A stretch of DNA of 64,000 nucleotides from Pelorhabdus rhamnosifermentans (GTDB taxonomy: Bacteria; Bacillota; Negativicutes; UMGS1260), in assembly GCF_018835585.1 (NCBI RefSeq), contig NZ_JAHGVE010000017.1, positions 1 to 64,000 of the forward strand, read 5' to 3'. Shown piece by piece: positions 35,947 to 44,741 of this stretch (positions are counted from its first letter, which is position 1; every line of letters starts with the position of its first letter). A model generated the notes under the pieces. The model did no database searches, was not told the origin of the DNA, and worked only from the letters and a program-made list of their open reading frames with translations. The position numbers were made by a program, and so were the translations under genes.

Positions 35947-36372
35947 TTGGAATCAAGTGTTACTTCCATGCTTAGAGATAAAGGATTTAAAGTTACGCCT
36001 CAGCGCTTGGCTATTTATGGTGTGTTATCTCATACTACAGCTCATCCAAGTGCGGAAACGATTTTTAATGAACTTCAGCCAGTTTATCCGACAATGAGTT
36101 TGGCGACTGTCTATAAGACCATTGAAATTTTAAAAGAAATTGGTCTTGTTCAGGTGCTAAATGCCGGAGAAGACAGCTTCCGTTATGATGCAAATGTTGA
36201 GCCTCACAGTCATGTTCGTTGTATGAAATGCGGACGTGTTGATGACCTGGAAAATATCGATGCCAGTGCTTTTATTCGGAATGTAAGTGACCATACTTCC
36301 TATGAAATTACAGGTCAGCAATTTTATTTTTATGGAATTTGCCCGTCCTGTCGTGATTCAAAAGCTAATTAA
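35947..36372 (+). CDS. Fur-family regulator, PerR-like
   Basis: A 141-residue Fur-family protein. The N-terminal winged helix has VTPQRLAIYGVL and PTMSLATVYKTIEIL; the dimer domain has HSHVRCMKCGRVDDLE and CPSC, the two CxxC pairs of the structural zinc site. The regulatory-site residues (His/Asp around HPSAE and YDANVEPHSH) fit PerR, but Fur, Zur and PerR cannot be told apart with certainty. TTG start 35947 behind GTAGGTG; the longer frame begins at 35938. AT-rich palindromic ATTATATAAT lies upstream (35890-35899), a possible auto-regulatory site. Confidence 0.88.
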   Translation: MESSVTSMLRDKGFKVTPQRLAIYGVLSHTTAHPSAETIFNELQPVYPTMSLATVYKTIEILKEIGLVQVLNAGEDSFRYDANVEPHSHVRCMKCGRVDDLENIDASAFIRNVSDHTSYEITGQQFYFYGICPSCRDSKAN

Positions 36373-36389
36373 AGATTATTTCATAGCAT

Positions 36390-36437
36390 AGCTACGTTTC
36401 TTTGATTCATAAAATCAAAGAAGCGTAGCTTTTTTTG
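36390..36437 (+). terminator. Terminator after the Fur-family gene
   Basis: AGCTACGTTTCTTTGATT pairs almost perfectly with AATCAAAGAAGCGTAGCT, then T7. Confidence 0.88.
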
Positions 36438-36630
36438 TTTCATGCGTGTCTAATAAAAAGTGTTGAAAATTTTTCAATTGAGTGGAAAATGAACGAGGGA
36501 ATGCTCATTGGCATCACGAAAGTAAAATGACAGAAGGAACATTTCGTCTGTTTACATAAATATACCTGTAGGCACGATAAAAGGGGTGTGTTATACTAAT
36601 GTTCTGACAGATCACAGAGAGGAGAGGGGT

Positions 36631-37500
36631 ATGATGCGTCAAATAACGGGATCAGATACACCCATTGTGATGGGCCTTTTAGCCATCATGCTTGCTGTGT
36701 TATTTTTTGCGCAGTTTTCAATGAAGCCACGTCTATGGCTATACCCGCTCGCTCGGCAGGCTGTTATGGCAAAGCTAGATTATGAAACACGTAATATGCA
36801 AGAAGTTGAAACAGAACATTTTTTGATTAAATACACGGCAGATGATGCCGATCAGGTAGCACTTGTTGCTGAAGCGGCTGAACAGGCTTATCAGCCTGTA
36901 ACAAGCTTATTAGGTTATGTGCCGGCTAAGAAAGCGGTTCTTTATATTTATCCCGATCGCGTGGAAATGCGCAAAGCTATTGGCTGGTCTGGTGACGAAA
37001 GCGCTATGGGCGTTTATTATAACGGTGTCATTCAGATTCTGTCACCCAAAGTTTGGCTGCAAAAACAGGATACGGCTGAGACCTTTATTCATAATGGTCC
37101 TGTAGCGCATGAATTTACTCACCTTGTCTTAGATTATCAAACAAACGGCAACTATTCGCGTTGGTTTACGGAAGGCGTTGCCCAGTATGCTGAGTATAAC
37201 ATCAATGGCTATGAATGGATTACCCCGACGAATCATTTAACAGGTCCTCTGTATACGTTAGCCGAATTAGATGAGCATTTTGACGAATTGCCGAATCAGG
37301 CTTTGGCTTATCGGGAATCGCTGGCAGCTGTTCGGTTTATTGCCGAAAATTTCGGCGTTGATAAGTTGCGCCAAATTGATAGTTCCCTTGCCAAGGGGAA
37401 CAAGCTTGAAACAGCTATTTCAGTTGTTTTGGGATTAAATTATGAGCAGTATGAGCATGACTTTAAAAAATGGGGCATAGATCACATGGAAGATCGTTAA
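36631..37500 (+). CDS. Membrane-anchored MA-like metallopeptidase
   Basis: A 289-residue protein with one N-terminal membrane anchor (about 12-30, VMGLLAIMLAVLFFAQF) and an outward-facing gluzincin-type domain. The zinc motif is HEFTH (about residue 168) and the third ligand Glu is in WFTEGVAQY, about 20 residues later. Family members are annotated as peptidase MA-like; substrates are mostly unknown. ATG 36631 is chosen for GGAGAGGGG just upstream; a reading from 36586 would bury it. Monocistronic, with a probable terminator (37511-37549). Confidence 0.82.
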   Translation: MMRQITGSDTPIVMGLLAIMLAVLFFAQFSMKPRLWLYPLARQAVMAKLDYETRNMQEVETEHFLIKYTADDADQVALVAEAAEQAYQPVTSLLGYVPAKKAVLYIYPDRVEMRKAIGWSGDESAMGVYYNGVIQILSPKVWLQKQDTAETFIHNGPVAHEFTHLVLDYQTNGNYSRWFTEGVAQYAEYNINGYEWITPTNHLTGPLYTLAELDEHFDELPNQALAYRESLAAVRFIAENFGVDKLRQIDSSLAKGNKLETAISVVLGLNYEQYEHDFKKWGIDHMEDR

Positions 37501-37510
37501 TAGGGGAGAG

Positions 37511-37549
37511 CAGGCTTGGACGAAAATCATCGTTGCAGAGCCTGTTTTT
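37511..37549 (+). terminator. Terminator after the MA-like peptidase gene
   Basis: CAGGCT (37511-37516) pairs with AGCCTG (37539-37544), then T5. The stem is short and the loop long. Confidence 0.5.
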
Positions 37550-37615
37550 CTTTTGCCTTTGCCACTTTTCCGTGCTACAATAACGACAGAAACGGCCTGA
37601 AAAGGAGACTTTATT

Positions 37616-38995
37616 ATGGCAAATATCTTTCATGCCTGTGATATACGAGGAGTTGCAGGAAAAGATCTTACGGCAGAAAACACCCGCGAAATCGGCTGGG
37701 CTGTTGGTACGAAATTGACAGGAAAACGAGTAGTCGTTGGTGGTGATGTGCGTTTGTCAACGCCTGAATTCCAACCTGTCATGGTTTCAGCTTTAGCTGA
37801 AGCAGGTTGTGAAGTATTCAATATTGGCACCGTTTCAACGCCAGCTTTTTATTTTGCTTTGCAGCAGCTTAAAGCAGAAGGTGGTGTTATGGTTACGGCT
37901 TCTCATAATCCTGCCCCTTATAATGGTTTTAAGTTGGTTCTTGGACCGCAGCCTATTACGGAAGAAGCACTTGCAGAAATTGAGGCTCTTGTCGATAAAA
38001 AAGCATTTTTATTCAGCAAGGGAAGTCAGACTGACCATTCCATTCTTGGTGATTACATAGAAAAAACAGCAGCTAAGGCCAAGGCGCCCCAAAAGCTCTT
38101 TAGGGTCGTTATTGATGCGGGGAATGGTGCAACAGCTCTGACAGCCGCGGCTGTTTTAAAGAAAATCGGTTATGATGTCATTGAACTTTTTTGTGAGCCT
38201 GATGGGTCTTTTCCTAATCGTCCGCCCAATCCGGCCTTAAGTGAAAATCTCGCGGCCTTATCAGCCAAAGTCAAGGAAAGCGGATCTGGCGCAGGCATTG
38301 CCTTTGATGGTGATGGTGACAGAGTTGGCATTGTTGATGAACAGGGTAACATTGTTCCCAATGATCAGATTATGGTATTACTTGCACGTTATTATCTAGA
38401 TAAGCAAGCTGGGCCGATTATTTATGATGCCAAATGTTCCATGGTGGTACCAGAGGAAATTGTGAAAGCTGGCGGCAGGCCTGTTATGGCTCGTGCTGGT
38501 CATACCTTTAGTAAAATGGCTTTTTTACGGGAAAAGGCGTTATTTGCCGGGGAAATTAGCGGACACTTTTTCTTCAAGGAACTCGGTTATGATGATGGTT
38601 TGTTTGCTGGAATTAAGGTTTGTGAGCTTATTGCCAGGTTTGGTTCGTTATCTGCACAGGTCGCGACGATTCCAAATTATCTGTTGACACCGGATATTCG
38701 TGTGCCTTATTATGGCAGTGATAAAGAAGAAATTTTAGCTGTTATGGCTGAAAAACTAGCCGCCTATTCGACTAATCGCATTGATGGTATACGCATCGAA
38801 TTTACTGATGGCTGGGGCATGATGCGATCATCTGTGACAGAACCCATGTTTACGCTGCGATTTGAAGCGAAGAGCAAGCAGCGGCTACGGGAAATTGAAC
38901 AGCTCCTTTTGGCGGCTATGCCAATTTCTTTGCAACAAGATGTTCGGCGGAAAATTTTATCTTGCGAAGGATTTTTGCAAGCGGAATCGAAATAA
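37616..38995 (+). CDS. Phosphomannomutase/phosphoglucomutase
   Basis: A 459-residue alpha-D-phosphohexomutase with the four expected motifs: catalytic Ser96 in VTASHNPAPYNG, metal loop FDGDGDRVGIV (about 231-241), sugar-binding GEISGHFFF (about 322) and a phosphate-binding C-terminal domain (RFEAKS near 421). It interconverts hexose 1- and 6-phosphates for cell-envelope polysaccharide and, with the glgA at 47121, glycogen precursors. Mannose versus glucose preference cannot be read. Ribosome site AAAGGAG. Confidence 0.9.
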   Translation: MANIFHACDIRGVAGKDLTAENTREIGWAVGTKLTGKRVVVGGDVRLSTPEFQPVMVSALAEAGCEVFNIGTVSTPAFYFALQQLKAEGGVMVTASHNPAPYNGFKLVLGPQPITEEALAEIEALVDKKAFLFSKGSQTDHSILGDYIEKTAAKAKAPQKLFRVVIDAGNGATALTAAAVLKKIGYDVIELFCEPDGSFPNRPPNPALSENLAALSAKVKESGSGAGIAFDGDGDRVGIVDEQGNIVPNDQIMVLLARYYLDKQAGPIIYDAKCSMVVPEEIVKAGGRPVMARAGHTFSKMAFLREKALFAGEISGHFFFKELGYDDGLFAGIKVCELIARFGSLSAQVATIPNYLLTPDIRVPYYGSDKEEILAVMAEKLAAYSTNRIDGIRIEFTDGWGMMRSSVTEPMFTLRFEAKSKQRLREIEQLLLAAMPISLQQDVRRKILSCEGFLQAESK

Positions 38996-39040
38996 TTATT
39001 CATTATATATAAAACAATATGTAGAGTAAAGGAGCCTTTC

Positions 39041-39814
39041 ATGGAAGTTCATGTACTAGCTAGTGGTAGTTCAGGCAACGCCACTTATTTGCAACTCGGT
39101 CAGGCTCGTATTTTAGTTGATGCGGGTATCAGTACCCGACGAATTCAGCAATCTTTAATCAAGCTTGGGACATCTATTGCTGAACTTGATGGTATTTTAA
39201 TTACTCATGAACATCGCGATCATATTTATGGGTTAGAAACACTGATGAAAAAATTTCACGTTCCTGTTTATGCCACTGCCAAGACGTGGGATGCCATGTA
39301 CTTAAAAGCTCGTTTGCCTGACAACTATTGTGTTGAGTTAAAGCCTAGTTTCACGGTGCAAGACGTGTGTATTGAACCTTTTCGCATTTCCCATGATGCG
39401 GCAGATCCGGTGGGTTATTCGATCTATGGTGAGAATATGAAATGCTCTATGGCAACAGACTTAGGTTTTGTGACGGAGGGAGTCAAGCAGGCATTAGCAT
39501 TGTCTGATGTGCTTGTGTTGGAATCAAATCATGATGTAAAAATGCTTGAAAATGGTTCTTATCCGTGGTATTTGAAAAAACGGATTTTAAGTAATCGCGG
39601 TCATTTATCGAATCTTGATGCAGGGTGGTTATTAACGCGTTTGGAAAGAAAAAATCACACTCATGTTTTCTTAGCCCATATGAGTAAGGAAAATAATACG
39701 CCGGAAGTGGCAAAGAGCACCGTGTGTGAGGTCCTTCAAAGCCAAAAATTGACCGACGAATTTAGTATACATTTAACTTATCCTGATTGCATATCCAGTT
39801 TAAGCGCTGGCTAG
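39041..39814 (+). CDS. walJ: WalJ/YycJ-family MBL-fold hydrolase
   Basis: A 257-residue metallo-beta-lactamase-fold protein. The metal motif THEHRDHIYG (about 58-67) is HxHxDH-like, with further ligands in RISHDAADPVGY (about 118) and LESNHDVKML (about 163). In Bacillus, WalJ (YycJ) coordinates cell-wall and DNA-end processes downstream of the walRK kinase genes. Here walRKHI are absent, but the order walJ-htrA-rlmH is the same. Ribosome site AAAGGAG. It overlaps the longest htrA frame, though not the chosen htrA start. Confidence 0.88.
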   Translation: MEVHVLASGSSGNATYLQLGQARILVDAGISTRRIQQSLIKLGTSIAELDGILITHEHRDHIYGLETLMKKFHVPVYATAKTWDAMYLKARLPDNYCVELKPSFTVQDVCIEPFRISHDAADPVGYSIYGENMKCSMATDLGFVTEGVKQALALSDVLVLESNHDVKMLENGSYPWYLKKRILSNRGHLSNLDAGWLLTRLERKNHTHVFLAHMSKENNTPEVAKSTVCEVLQSQKLTDEFSIHLTYPDCISSLSAG

Positions 39815-39840
39815 GGTCAGATGAAATGAGGAGGTTTCTT

Positions 39841-40956
39841 ATGATGAAAAAACGTGTTATATCGTATGTCGTTGTTGCCCTTGTTGGTATTATGCTTGGA
39901 GCGAGTGTTATGGTAGGCTGCAGCGGGCGTTTTTTTGCCAAGCCCAATCCACAAGGAACCTCGCAAATTGCTAATTTAAATCAGCCCGTCAATATGGCGG
40001 GTGTATCAGATGCCCGTAATACGCCGATTGTTCGTGCTGCGCAAGCCGTGGCTCCTGCTGTTGTAGGTATTACGAATAAAGCCTATGCACGTGACTACTT
40101 TAATCGTAAGGTCCTTGTCGAACAAGGGGAGGGTTCTGGCGTCATCATTGATTCCAATGGCTATATTGCGACAAATAATCATGTCGTCGATGGTGCCCAG
40201 GAGTTAGTTGTTTCTTTGCCTGATGGGCGGACTTTTACGGGGAAGGTACTTGGTGCTGACCCTGCGACAGATTTAGCTGTTGTAAAAATTGATGCAACGG
40301 GATTACCTGTTGCATCGCTAGGCGATTCGGACGGATTATTAGTGGGTGAACCAGCGATTGCGATTGGTAATCCACTGGGATTGGAATTTCAAGGCAGTGT
40401 AACAGTGGGTGTCATTAGTGCCCTCAATCGTTCCATTGAAATTGGTGAACGGAAGTTCAAACTGATTCAAACCGATGCCGCCATTAATCCGGGCAATTCC
40501 GGGGGGGCTCTTGTCAATGCGGATGGTGTTGTGATTGGTATTAATAGTGCTAAAATCTCTGATACAGGTGTAGAAGGTATCGGGTTTTCCATTCCTATTA
40601 ATGCGGCACGGCCAATTTTACAATCCATTATTGAGAAAGGTCATGTTGTACGGGCTTATTTAGGTGTTGGTGTGCTTGATAAGAATTCGGCACCGAAGTA
40701 TGGCTATACCTTGAATGTTGATAAGGGGATTTATGTTGTCAATGTAACCATCGGCGGTCCGGCAGCCAAGGCCGGAATTAAACCCGGCGATATTATTACG
40801 AAAGTTGCAGGCAATGAAATTAATTCCGTACCTGATTTACGGTCGATTCTTGACGGTCAAAGCGTTGGATCAAAGGTTGATGTAGAAATTACTCGTGATG
40901 ATCAGACAAGTACAGTCAGCGTATTGCTGGAAGAAATGCCGACTCAAGCTCAGTAA
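39841..40956 (+). CDS. htrA: HtrA/DegP-type trypsin-like serine protease
   Basis: A 371-residue membrane-anchored quality-control protease. N-terminal membrane segment (about 6-26). Catalytic triad: His in ATNNHVVDGAQ, Asp in DPATDLAVVKID, Ser in NPGNSGGALV. One C-terminal PDZ domain (about 275-365; GGPAAKAGIKPGDIITKV). ATG 39841 has AGGAGG 6 nt upstream; the frame extends back into walJ. Second gene of the walJ-htrA-rlmH block; corresponds to Bacillus HtrC/YyxA. Confidence 0.92.
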   Translation: MMKKRVISYVVVALVGIMLGASVMVGCSGRFFAKPNPQGTSQIANLNQPVNMAGVSDARNTPIVRAAQAVAPAVVGITNKAYARDYFNRKVLVEQGEGSGVIIDSNGYIATNNHVVDGAQELVVSLPDGRTFTGKVLGADPATDLAVVKIDATGLPVASLGDSDGLLVGEPAIAIGNPLGLEFQGSVTVGVISALNRSIEIGERKFKLIQTDAAINPGNSGGALVNADGVVIGINSAKISDTGVEGIGFSIPINAARPILQSIIEKGHVVRAYLGVGVLDKNSAPKYGYTLNVDKGIYVVNVTIGGPAAKAGIKPGDIITKVAGNEINSVPDLRSILDGQSVGSKVDVEITRDDQTSTVSVLLEEMPTQAQ

Positions 40957-40957
40957 C

Positions 40958-41437
40958 ATGCATATTCAAATTATTGGAATAGGAAAAATTAAAGAGAAGT
41001 ATCTGAGTCAAGGCATTGCTGAATTTACTAAAAGATTAACACCGTATTGTCGGCTCATCATTACTGAGCTTGGCGAAGAAAAGATGCCTGAACATCCATC
41101 TCAGGCTGAAAAGATCAAAGTCATTGAAAAAGAGGGCGAGCGCATTATTAAGGCGCTTCGCCCTACTTCTTATGTCATCCTTCTTGATGTTGTCGGGAAA
41201 GCCATTTCCAGCGAAAACTTGGCGGAAAAACTAAGTGATTTAGCTCTTGTTGGTAAAAGCGAAGTCACCTTTATTATCGGCGGTGCCTTCGGTCTCTCTG
41301 ATGCCGTTAGGCAGGCAGCGGATGAACGTATTAGCTTTTCTAAAATGACCTTTACTCATCAAATGATTCGCTTGCTGCTAGTAGAACAGCTCTACCGGGC
41401 ATATAAAATTAATCGGGGAGAACCCTATCACCTCTAA
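40958..41437 (+). CDS. rlmH: 23S rRNA (pseudouridine-1915-N3)-methyltransferase
   Basis: A 159-residue SPOUT methyltransferase that methylates pseudouridine 1915 of 23S rRNA helix 69. It begins MHIQIIGIGKIKEKYL; the knot/SAM-binding portion shows VILLDVVGKAISSENLA, FIIGGAFGLSDAV and the C-terminal HQMIRLLLVEQLYRAYKI. Almost the full family length. ATG starts one base after the htrA stop. Last gene of the block; terminator at 41498. Confidence 0.95.
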   Translation: MHIQIIGIGKIKEKYLSQGIAEFTKRLTPYCRLIITELGEEKMPEHPSQAEKIKVIEKEGERIIKALRPTSYVILLDVVGKAISSENLAEKLSDLALVGKSEVTFIIGGAFGLSDAVRQAADERISFSKMTFTHQMIRLLLVEQLYRAYKINRGEPYHL

Positions 41438-41497
41438 CGGCGAAAAATGGCCTCAAACCTTGTACATAGATAGAGGGTTCAGGCAAATGAAAGGATT

Positions 41498-41520
41498 CCG
41501 CGAATTTCGCGGTTTTTTTT
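41498..41520 (+). terminator. Terminator after rlmH
   Basis: CCGCGAA/TTCGCGG stem (41498-41512), then T8. Confidence 0.88.
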
Positions 41521-41531
41521 CTGCAGATAAG

Positions 41532-41613
41532 AAAAACGCTCCATTCTGATGGTCAACCATAAGAATGGAGTGTTTTTAAGAAGTGCCTCAAAATATCAGT
41601 TTTGAGGCGCTTC
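41532..41613. other. Two further consecutive hairpins
   Basis: AAAAACGCTCCATTCT with AGAATGGAGTGTTTTT (41532-41577), then GAAGTGCCTCAAAA with TTTTGAGGCGCTTC (41580-41613). With the preceding terminator this makes three stem-loops in about 115 bases; the first looks like a terminator, the second has no T-run. Nothing else is seen from here to the promoter at 41752. Confidence 0.6.
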
Positions 41614-41751
41614 CCTTGCCATTATATACATATTGTAATCTTAAATAAATACTATGTCAGTATCTGAATATCTGTATCCAAGATACAAATATTCTCCGTA
41701 AAGATATTTATAGTTGCAAATTTCACTAATTTTAGTTAAAAAATAACTTTG

Positions 41752-41780
41752 TTGACATATTTTAGTTGCTTAATTAAAAT
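41752..41780 (+). promoter_or_regulatory. Promoter upstream of the nuoF-like remnant
   Basis: TTGACA (41752-41757), 17 nt, TAAAAT (41775-41780). It looks intact although the gene it faces is broken. Confidence 0.5.
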
Positions 41781-41838
41781 CAAGAAGAACGCTGCGAGTG
41801 ATTTGGCGATCGGTCACAAATATAAGACGGGGGTTAAA

Positions 41839-42165
41839 GCATAATTAAGAATATTCCTTTTCAACTGTTAGAAGGACTAACAATTGCAGCCTATTTTGCT
41901 GGTGCATCAAAGGGTTATATCTATATTCGCCATGAATATCCAGAAGCTCAGCAAACGATGAGAGCCAGCATAATTGCTGCACAGGAAGCCAGCTTGTTAG
42001 GTAACAATATTCTCGGCAGCGATTTTTCTTTTCAACTAGAAATTTTTTGCGGAGCAGGAAGCTATTTGTGTGGGGAAGAAACGGCGCTGCTATCTTCCAT
42101 CGAGGGGAAAAAAAGGACGTTCACGGGTAAAACCACCATATGGACAGAATGGAAAAGGAGGACCT
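41839..42165 (+). pseudogene. Fragment of a NuoF/HoxF-type NADH-binding subunit
   Basis: The reading frame after a stop near 41836 gives a stretch matching the middle of NuoF and electron-bifurcating hydrogenase beta subunits: LEGLTIAAYFAGASKGYIYI, HEYPEAQQ, LGNNILGSDFSFQLEI and GAGSYLCGEETALLSSIEGK. These cover parts of the FMN/NADH-binding core. After EGK the frame shifts: VKPPYGQNGKGGPR continues in another frame near 42124-42165, where the family has PR.KPPFP. The N-terminal and the FeS C-terminal portions are missing. A gene remnant of about a quarter of a full nuoF; the promoter upstream survives. Confidence 0.75.
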
Positions 42166-42212
42166 CGAAATTGTAGTGATACAAGAGAACCATGCATGCA
42201 TCTGTCCTAAGT

Positions 42213-42251
42213 AAAAAGAAAATCGACCAAGCGAGGTCGATTTTTCTTTTT
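42213..42251. terminator. Bidirectional terminator between the nuoF remnant and purB
   Basis: AAAAAGAAAATCGACC pairs with GGTCGATTTTTCTTTTT around AAGCGA; the purB stop codon lies at its edge. Confidence 0.85.
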
Positions 42252-43608
42252 ACTTTATATGTTTTACCAAGGAAGCGGCCACACCGACATATTGTGACGG
42301 TGTCAAGGCCAGCAGGCGTTTTTTGTCTGTTTCCGGTAATTCTACACTTTCGATAAAGGCTTTGATGTCTTCTTCGCTGATGCCCTTGCCACGAGTAATG
42401 GCTTTCAGTTTATCATAGGAATTGGCATGACCGTGTTTGCGCATCACTGTTTGCACTGCTTCGGACAGAACTTCCCAAGCATGGTTCAGATCAGCAGCAA
42501 GGGCTTCTTTATTAACTACTGTTTTTCTAAGACCTTTTAAGGTGTAAGTAATCGCAATCTGGGAATGGGCGATGCCTGTACCAATATTGCGCTGCGCCGA
42601 GGAGTCGCTGAGGTCACGTTGTAGACGGGAGATTGGCAGCTTGTTGGCCAGATGGTCAAGCATTGCATTGCTTAGACCCAGGTTTGCCTCAGAGTTTTCA
42701 AAGTCAATGGGATTTACTTTATGCGGCATGGTAGAAGAGCCCACTTCACCAGCAATCGCTTTTTGCTTGAAGTAGCCAAGCGAAATATAAAGCCAAATAT
42801 CGCGGTCAAAATCCAGAAGAATATTGTTAAACCGCGTAAGAGTATGGAATGTTTCGGCCACATAGTCATGGGATTCAATCTGGGTTGTCAGCGGGTTGTA
42901 GGTTAATCCCAGGCCTTCGACAAAAGAACGTGAAATAGCTTCCCAGTCTACTTCTGGATAGGCAATGCTGTGCGCATTGAAGTTGCCGACAGCGCCGTTG
43001 AATTTTCCCAGATATTCCTGGAGACGAATTTGTTTTAACTGACGGTTCCAGCGGTAGACAAACACGGCCAGTTCCTTGCCTACCGTTGTAGGCGATGCTG
43101 CTTGTCCGTGGGTATGGGCCAGCATGGGTATAGCTTTTTCTTCTTTCGCCATAGCCGTAACGGTCTGCACCAGATTTTCCGCTGCTGGCAGCCAGACATT
43201 TTCGATGCCGTGCTTAAGCATCAGCGCATAAGAAAGATTGTTAATATCTTCTGAAGTACAGGAAAAATGGATAAATTCCAATACATCAGCCAGTGACATG
43301 GTGCCTAAGGTCTCACGGAGAAAATATTCGATAGCCTTTACATCATGATTGGTAGTGCGCTCAATTTCTTTAATCCGTAAAGCGGCCGTTTCATCAAAAT
43401 TTTTGACAATGTTGCGCAAAAATGCAGTTTCTTCTGGAGCAAATTGGCGGATTTCAGCAAAAGCAGGATTGCCTGCCATGGCAATAAGCCACTCCACTTC
43501 TACATGAATACGGTATTTTATTAAAGCCCATTCCGAAAAATAGTCGCCTAAAGGCTGGGTAATTGCTCCATACCGCCCTTCAAGCGGTGTAAGTGATTTA
43601 ATACTCAT
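42250..43608 (-). CDS. purB: Adenylosuccinate lyase
   Basis: A 452-residue enzyme of the fumarase/aspartase superfamily; it removes fumarate from SAICAR and adenylosuccinate in purine synthesis. The superfamily signature SSTMPHKVNPIDFEN is at about 285-299, with the catalytic loop; the other active-site strings are TSEDINNLSYALML (about 118) and HTHGQAASPTTVGKE (about 165). Its length and start (SLTPLEGRYG) match the long E. coli PurB form, not the short Bacillus form. ATG with GATGAGGGAT upstream. Alone here, away from other pur genes. Confidence 0.95.
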   Translation of the reverse strand: MSIKSLTPLEGRYGAITQPLGDYFSEWALIKYRIHVEVEWLIAMAGNPAFAEIRQFAPEETAFLRNIVKNFDETAALRIKEIERTTNHDVKAIEYFLRETLGTMSLADVLEFIHFSCTSEDINNLSYALMLKHGIENVWLPAAENLVQTVTAMAKEEKAIPMLAHTHGQAASPTTVGKELAVFVYRWNRQLKQIRLQEYLGKFNGAVGNFNAHSIAYPEVDWEAISRSFVEGLGLTYNPLTTQIESHDYVAETFHTLTRFNNILLDFDRDIWLYISLGYFKQKAIAGEVGSSTMPHKVNPIDFENSEANLGLSNAMLDHLANKLPISRLQRDLSDSSAQRNIGTGIAHSQIAITYTLKGLRKTVVNKEALAADLNHAWEVLSEAVQTVMRKHGHANSYDKLKAITRGKGISEEDIKAFIESVELPETDKKRLLALTPSQYVGVAASLVKHIK

Positions 43609-43805
43609 TTTTATCCCTCATCATTCTTTAAAAATTAACAGTATACATGAAATTGTCGTTAAATCTATGCCTAGTATACTACATTACAGCCTTAGAATGC
43701 CATGCTCTAAAGCAAATTTTTATCTAAAAGCATGCAAGATATGGGCGGGATACGGGACAGGTCCATCGTCCCGTTCAACATCTAGTTTGGATATGCCATA
43801 GGTTA

Positions 43806-43853
43806 CATAAAAATGACACTAACCTACAGAGGATGGTTAGTGTCATTTTTATG
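43806..43853. terminator. Terminator between purB upstream region and the Amme operon
   Basis: A 19-bp perfect inverted repeat (43806-43824 with 43835-43853) with A- and T-tracts at its ends; it ends the amrS transcript on the minus strand. A smaller hairpin ACGGGAC/GTCCCGT lies at about 43752-43774. Confidence 0.85.
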
Positions 43854-43877
43854 CTTATGCGAGGATCATAATGCCCA

Positions 43878-44741
43878 TTACACATTTCCCAAATAAACAT
43901 GCTGTAAATAGTGACTCGCAGTTTTTTGAAGCCGTTCTAATGTCAGTATGGGTGTCGCGGGAATTGTCATCTCATGGCAAGGAAAATAGCGGGTTAGATG
44001 AAGTGGGATCTGTGGAGAAATCTTGCTTAACCACTCAGCAAGCTCCCTGATTTCATCAACAGAATCATTTAATCCTGGTATCACCAAGGTGGTTATTTCT
44101 ACATGCGTCTGATTCGCTGCTATGATCACCGTCTGTTTCACCTGCTCTAATTCGCCGCGACAGACCTCCGTGTAGAAGGTTTCACGAAAAGCTTTGATGT
44201 CGATATTCATAGCATCAATATAAGGAAGTAATTTTTCGAGTGGGGTCCGTTCGATATAACCATTTGTTACAAGCACATTTTTCAGTCCGGCCTTTCTGGC
44301 CAAAACTGCCGTATCATAAATAAATTCATACCACACTGTCGGTTCAGAGTAAGTATAAGCAATTCCAATATTATCAGGTTTCAACTTCAGCGCCTGAGCC
44401 ACTACATCAGCAGGCGTAATTATTTCGAGTTCCTGCCTACCATGAACAAAATCATGGTTTTGGCAAAACGAGCAGGAGAAATTACAGCCCATACTGCCCA
44501 CTGAAAGTATGTGACTTCCTGGCATGAAATGAAGTAAAGGCTTTTTTTCAATCGGATCAAGAGCTCCGCAGCTACAGACGCCATAATTTAAACTAACAAG
44601 TACTCCCTCGATATTTTTCCTGACGAGGCAGGCCCCGGTCTTATCTTCAGCGATATGACAGTGTTTAGGACATAGGAGACACTCAATTACGCCACTGGCT
44701 GTGGGTTGATAGAATTTGGCCTGCTTCCTTACATTACTCAT
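43878..44741 (-). CDS. amrS: AmmeMemoRadiSam system radical SAM enzyme
   Basis: A 287-residue radical SAM protein. The iron-sulfur motif is CNFSCSFCQ (about 86-94, CxxxCxxC). Extra cysteines lie in the N-terminal region (ECLLCPKHCHIAEDKTGAC, about 20-38) and in GVCSCGA, probably auxiliary metal binding. The family resembles pyruvate-formate-lyase-activating enzymes (conserved YTYSEPTVWYEF). It overlaps the AMMECR1-domain gene by 8 nt and is third in a conserved AMMECR1-Memo-radical SAM set; the reaction is not established to my knowledge. Confidence 0.9.
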   Translation of the reverse strand: MSNVRKQAKFYQPTASGVIECLLCPKHCHIAEDKTGACLVRKNIEGVLVSLNYGVCSCGALDPIEKKPLLHFMPGSHILSVGSMGCNFSCSFCQNHDFVHGRQELEIITPADVVAQALKLKPDNIGIAYTYSEPTVWYEFIYDTAVLARKAGLKNVLVTNGYIERTPLEKLLPYIDAMNIDIKAFRETFYTEVCRGELEQVKQTVIIAANQTHVEITTLVIPGLNDSVDEIRELAEWLSKISPQIPLHLTRYFPCHEMTIPATPILTLERLQKTASHYLQHVYLGNV

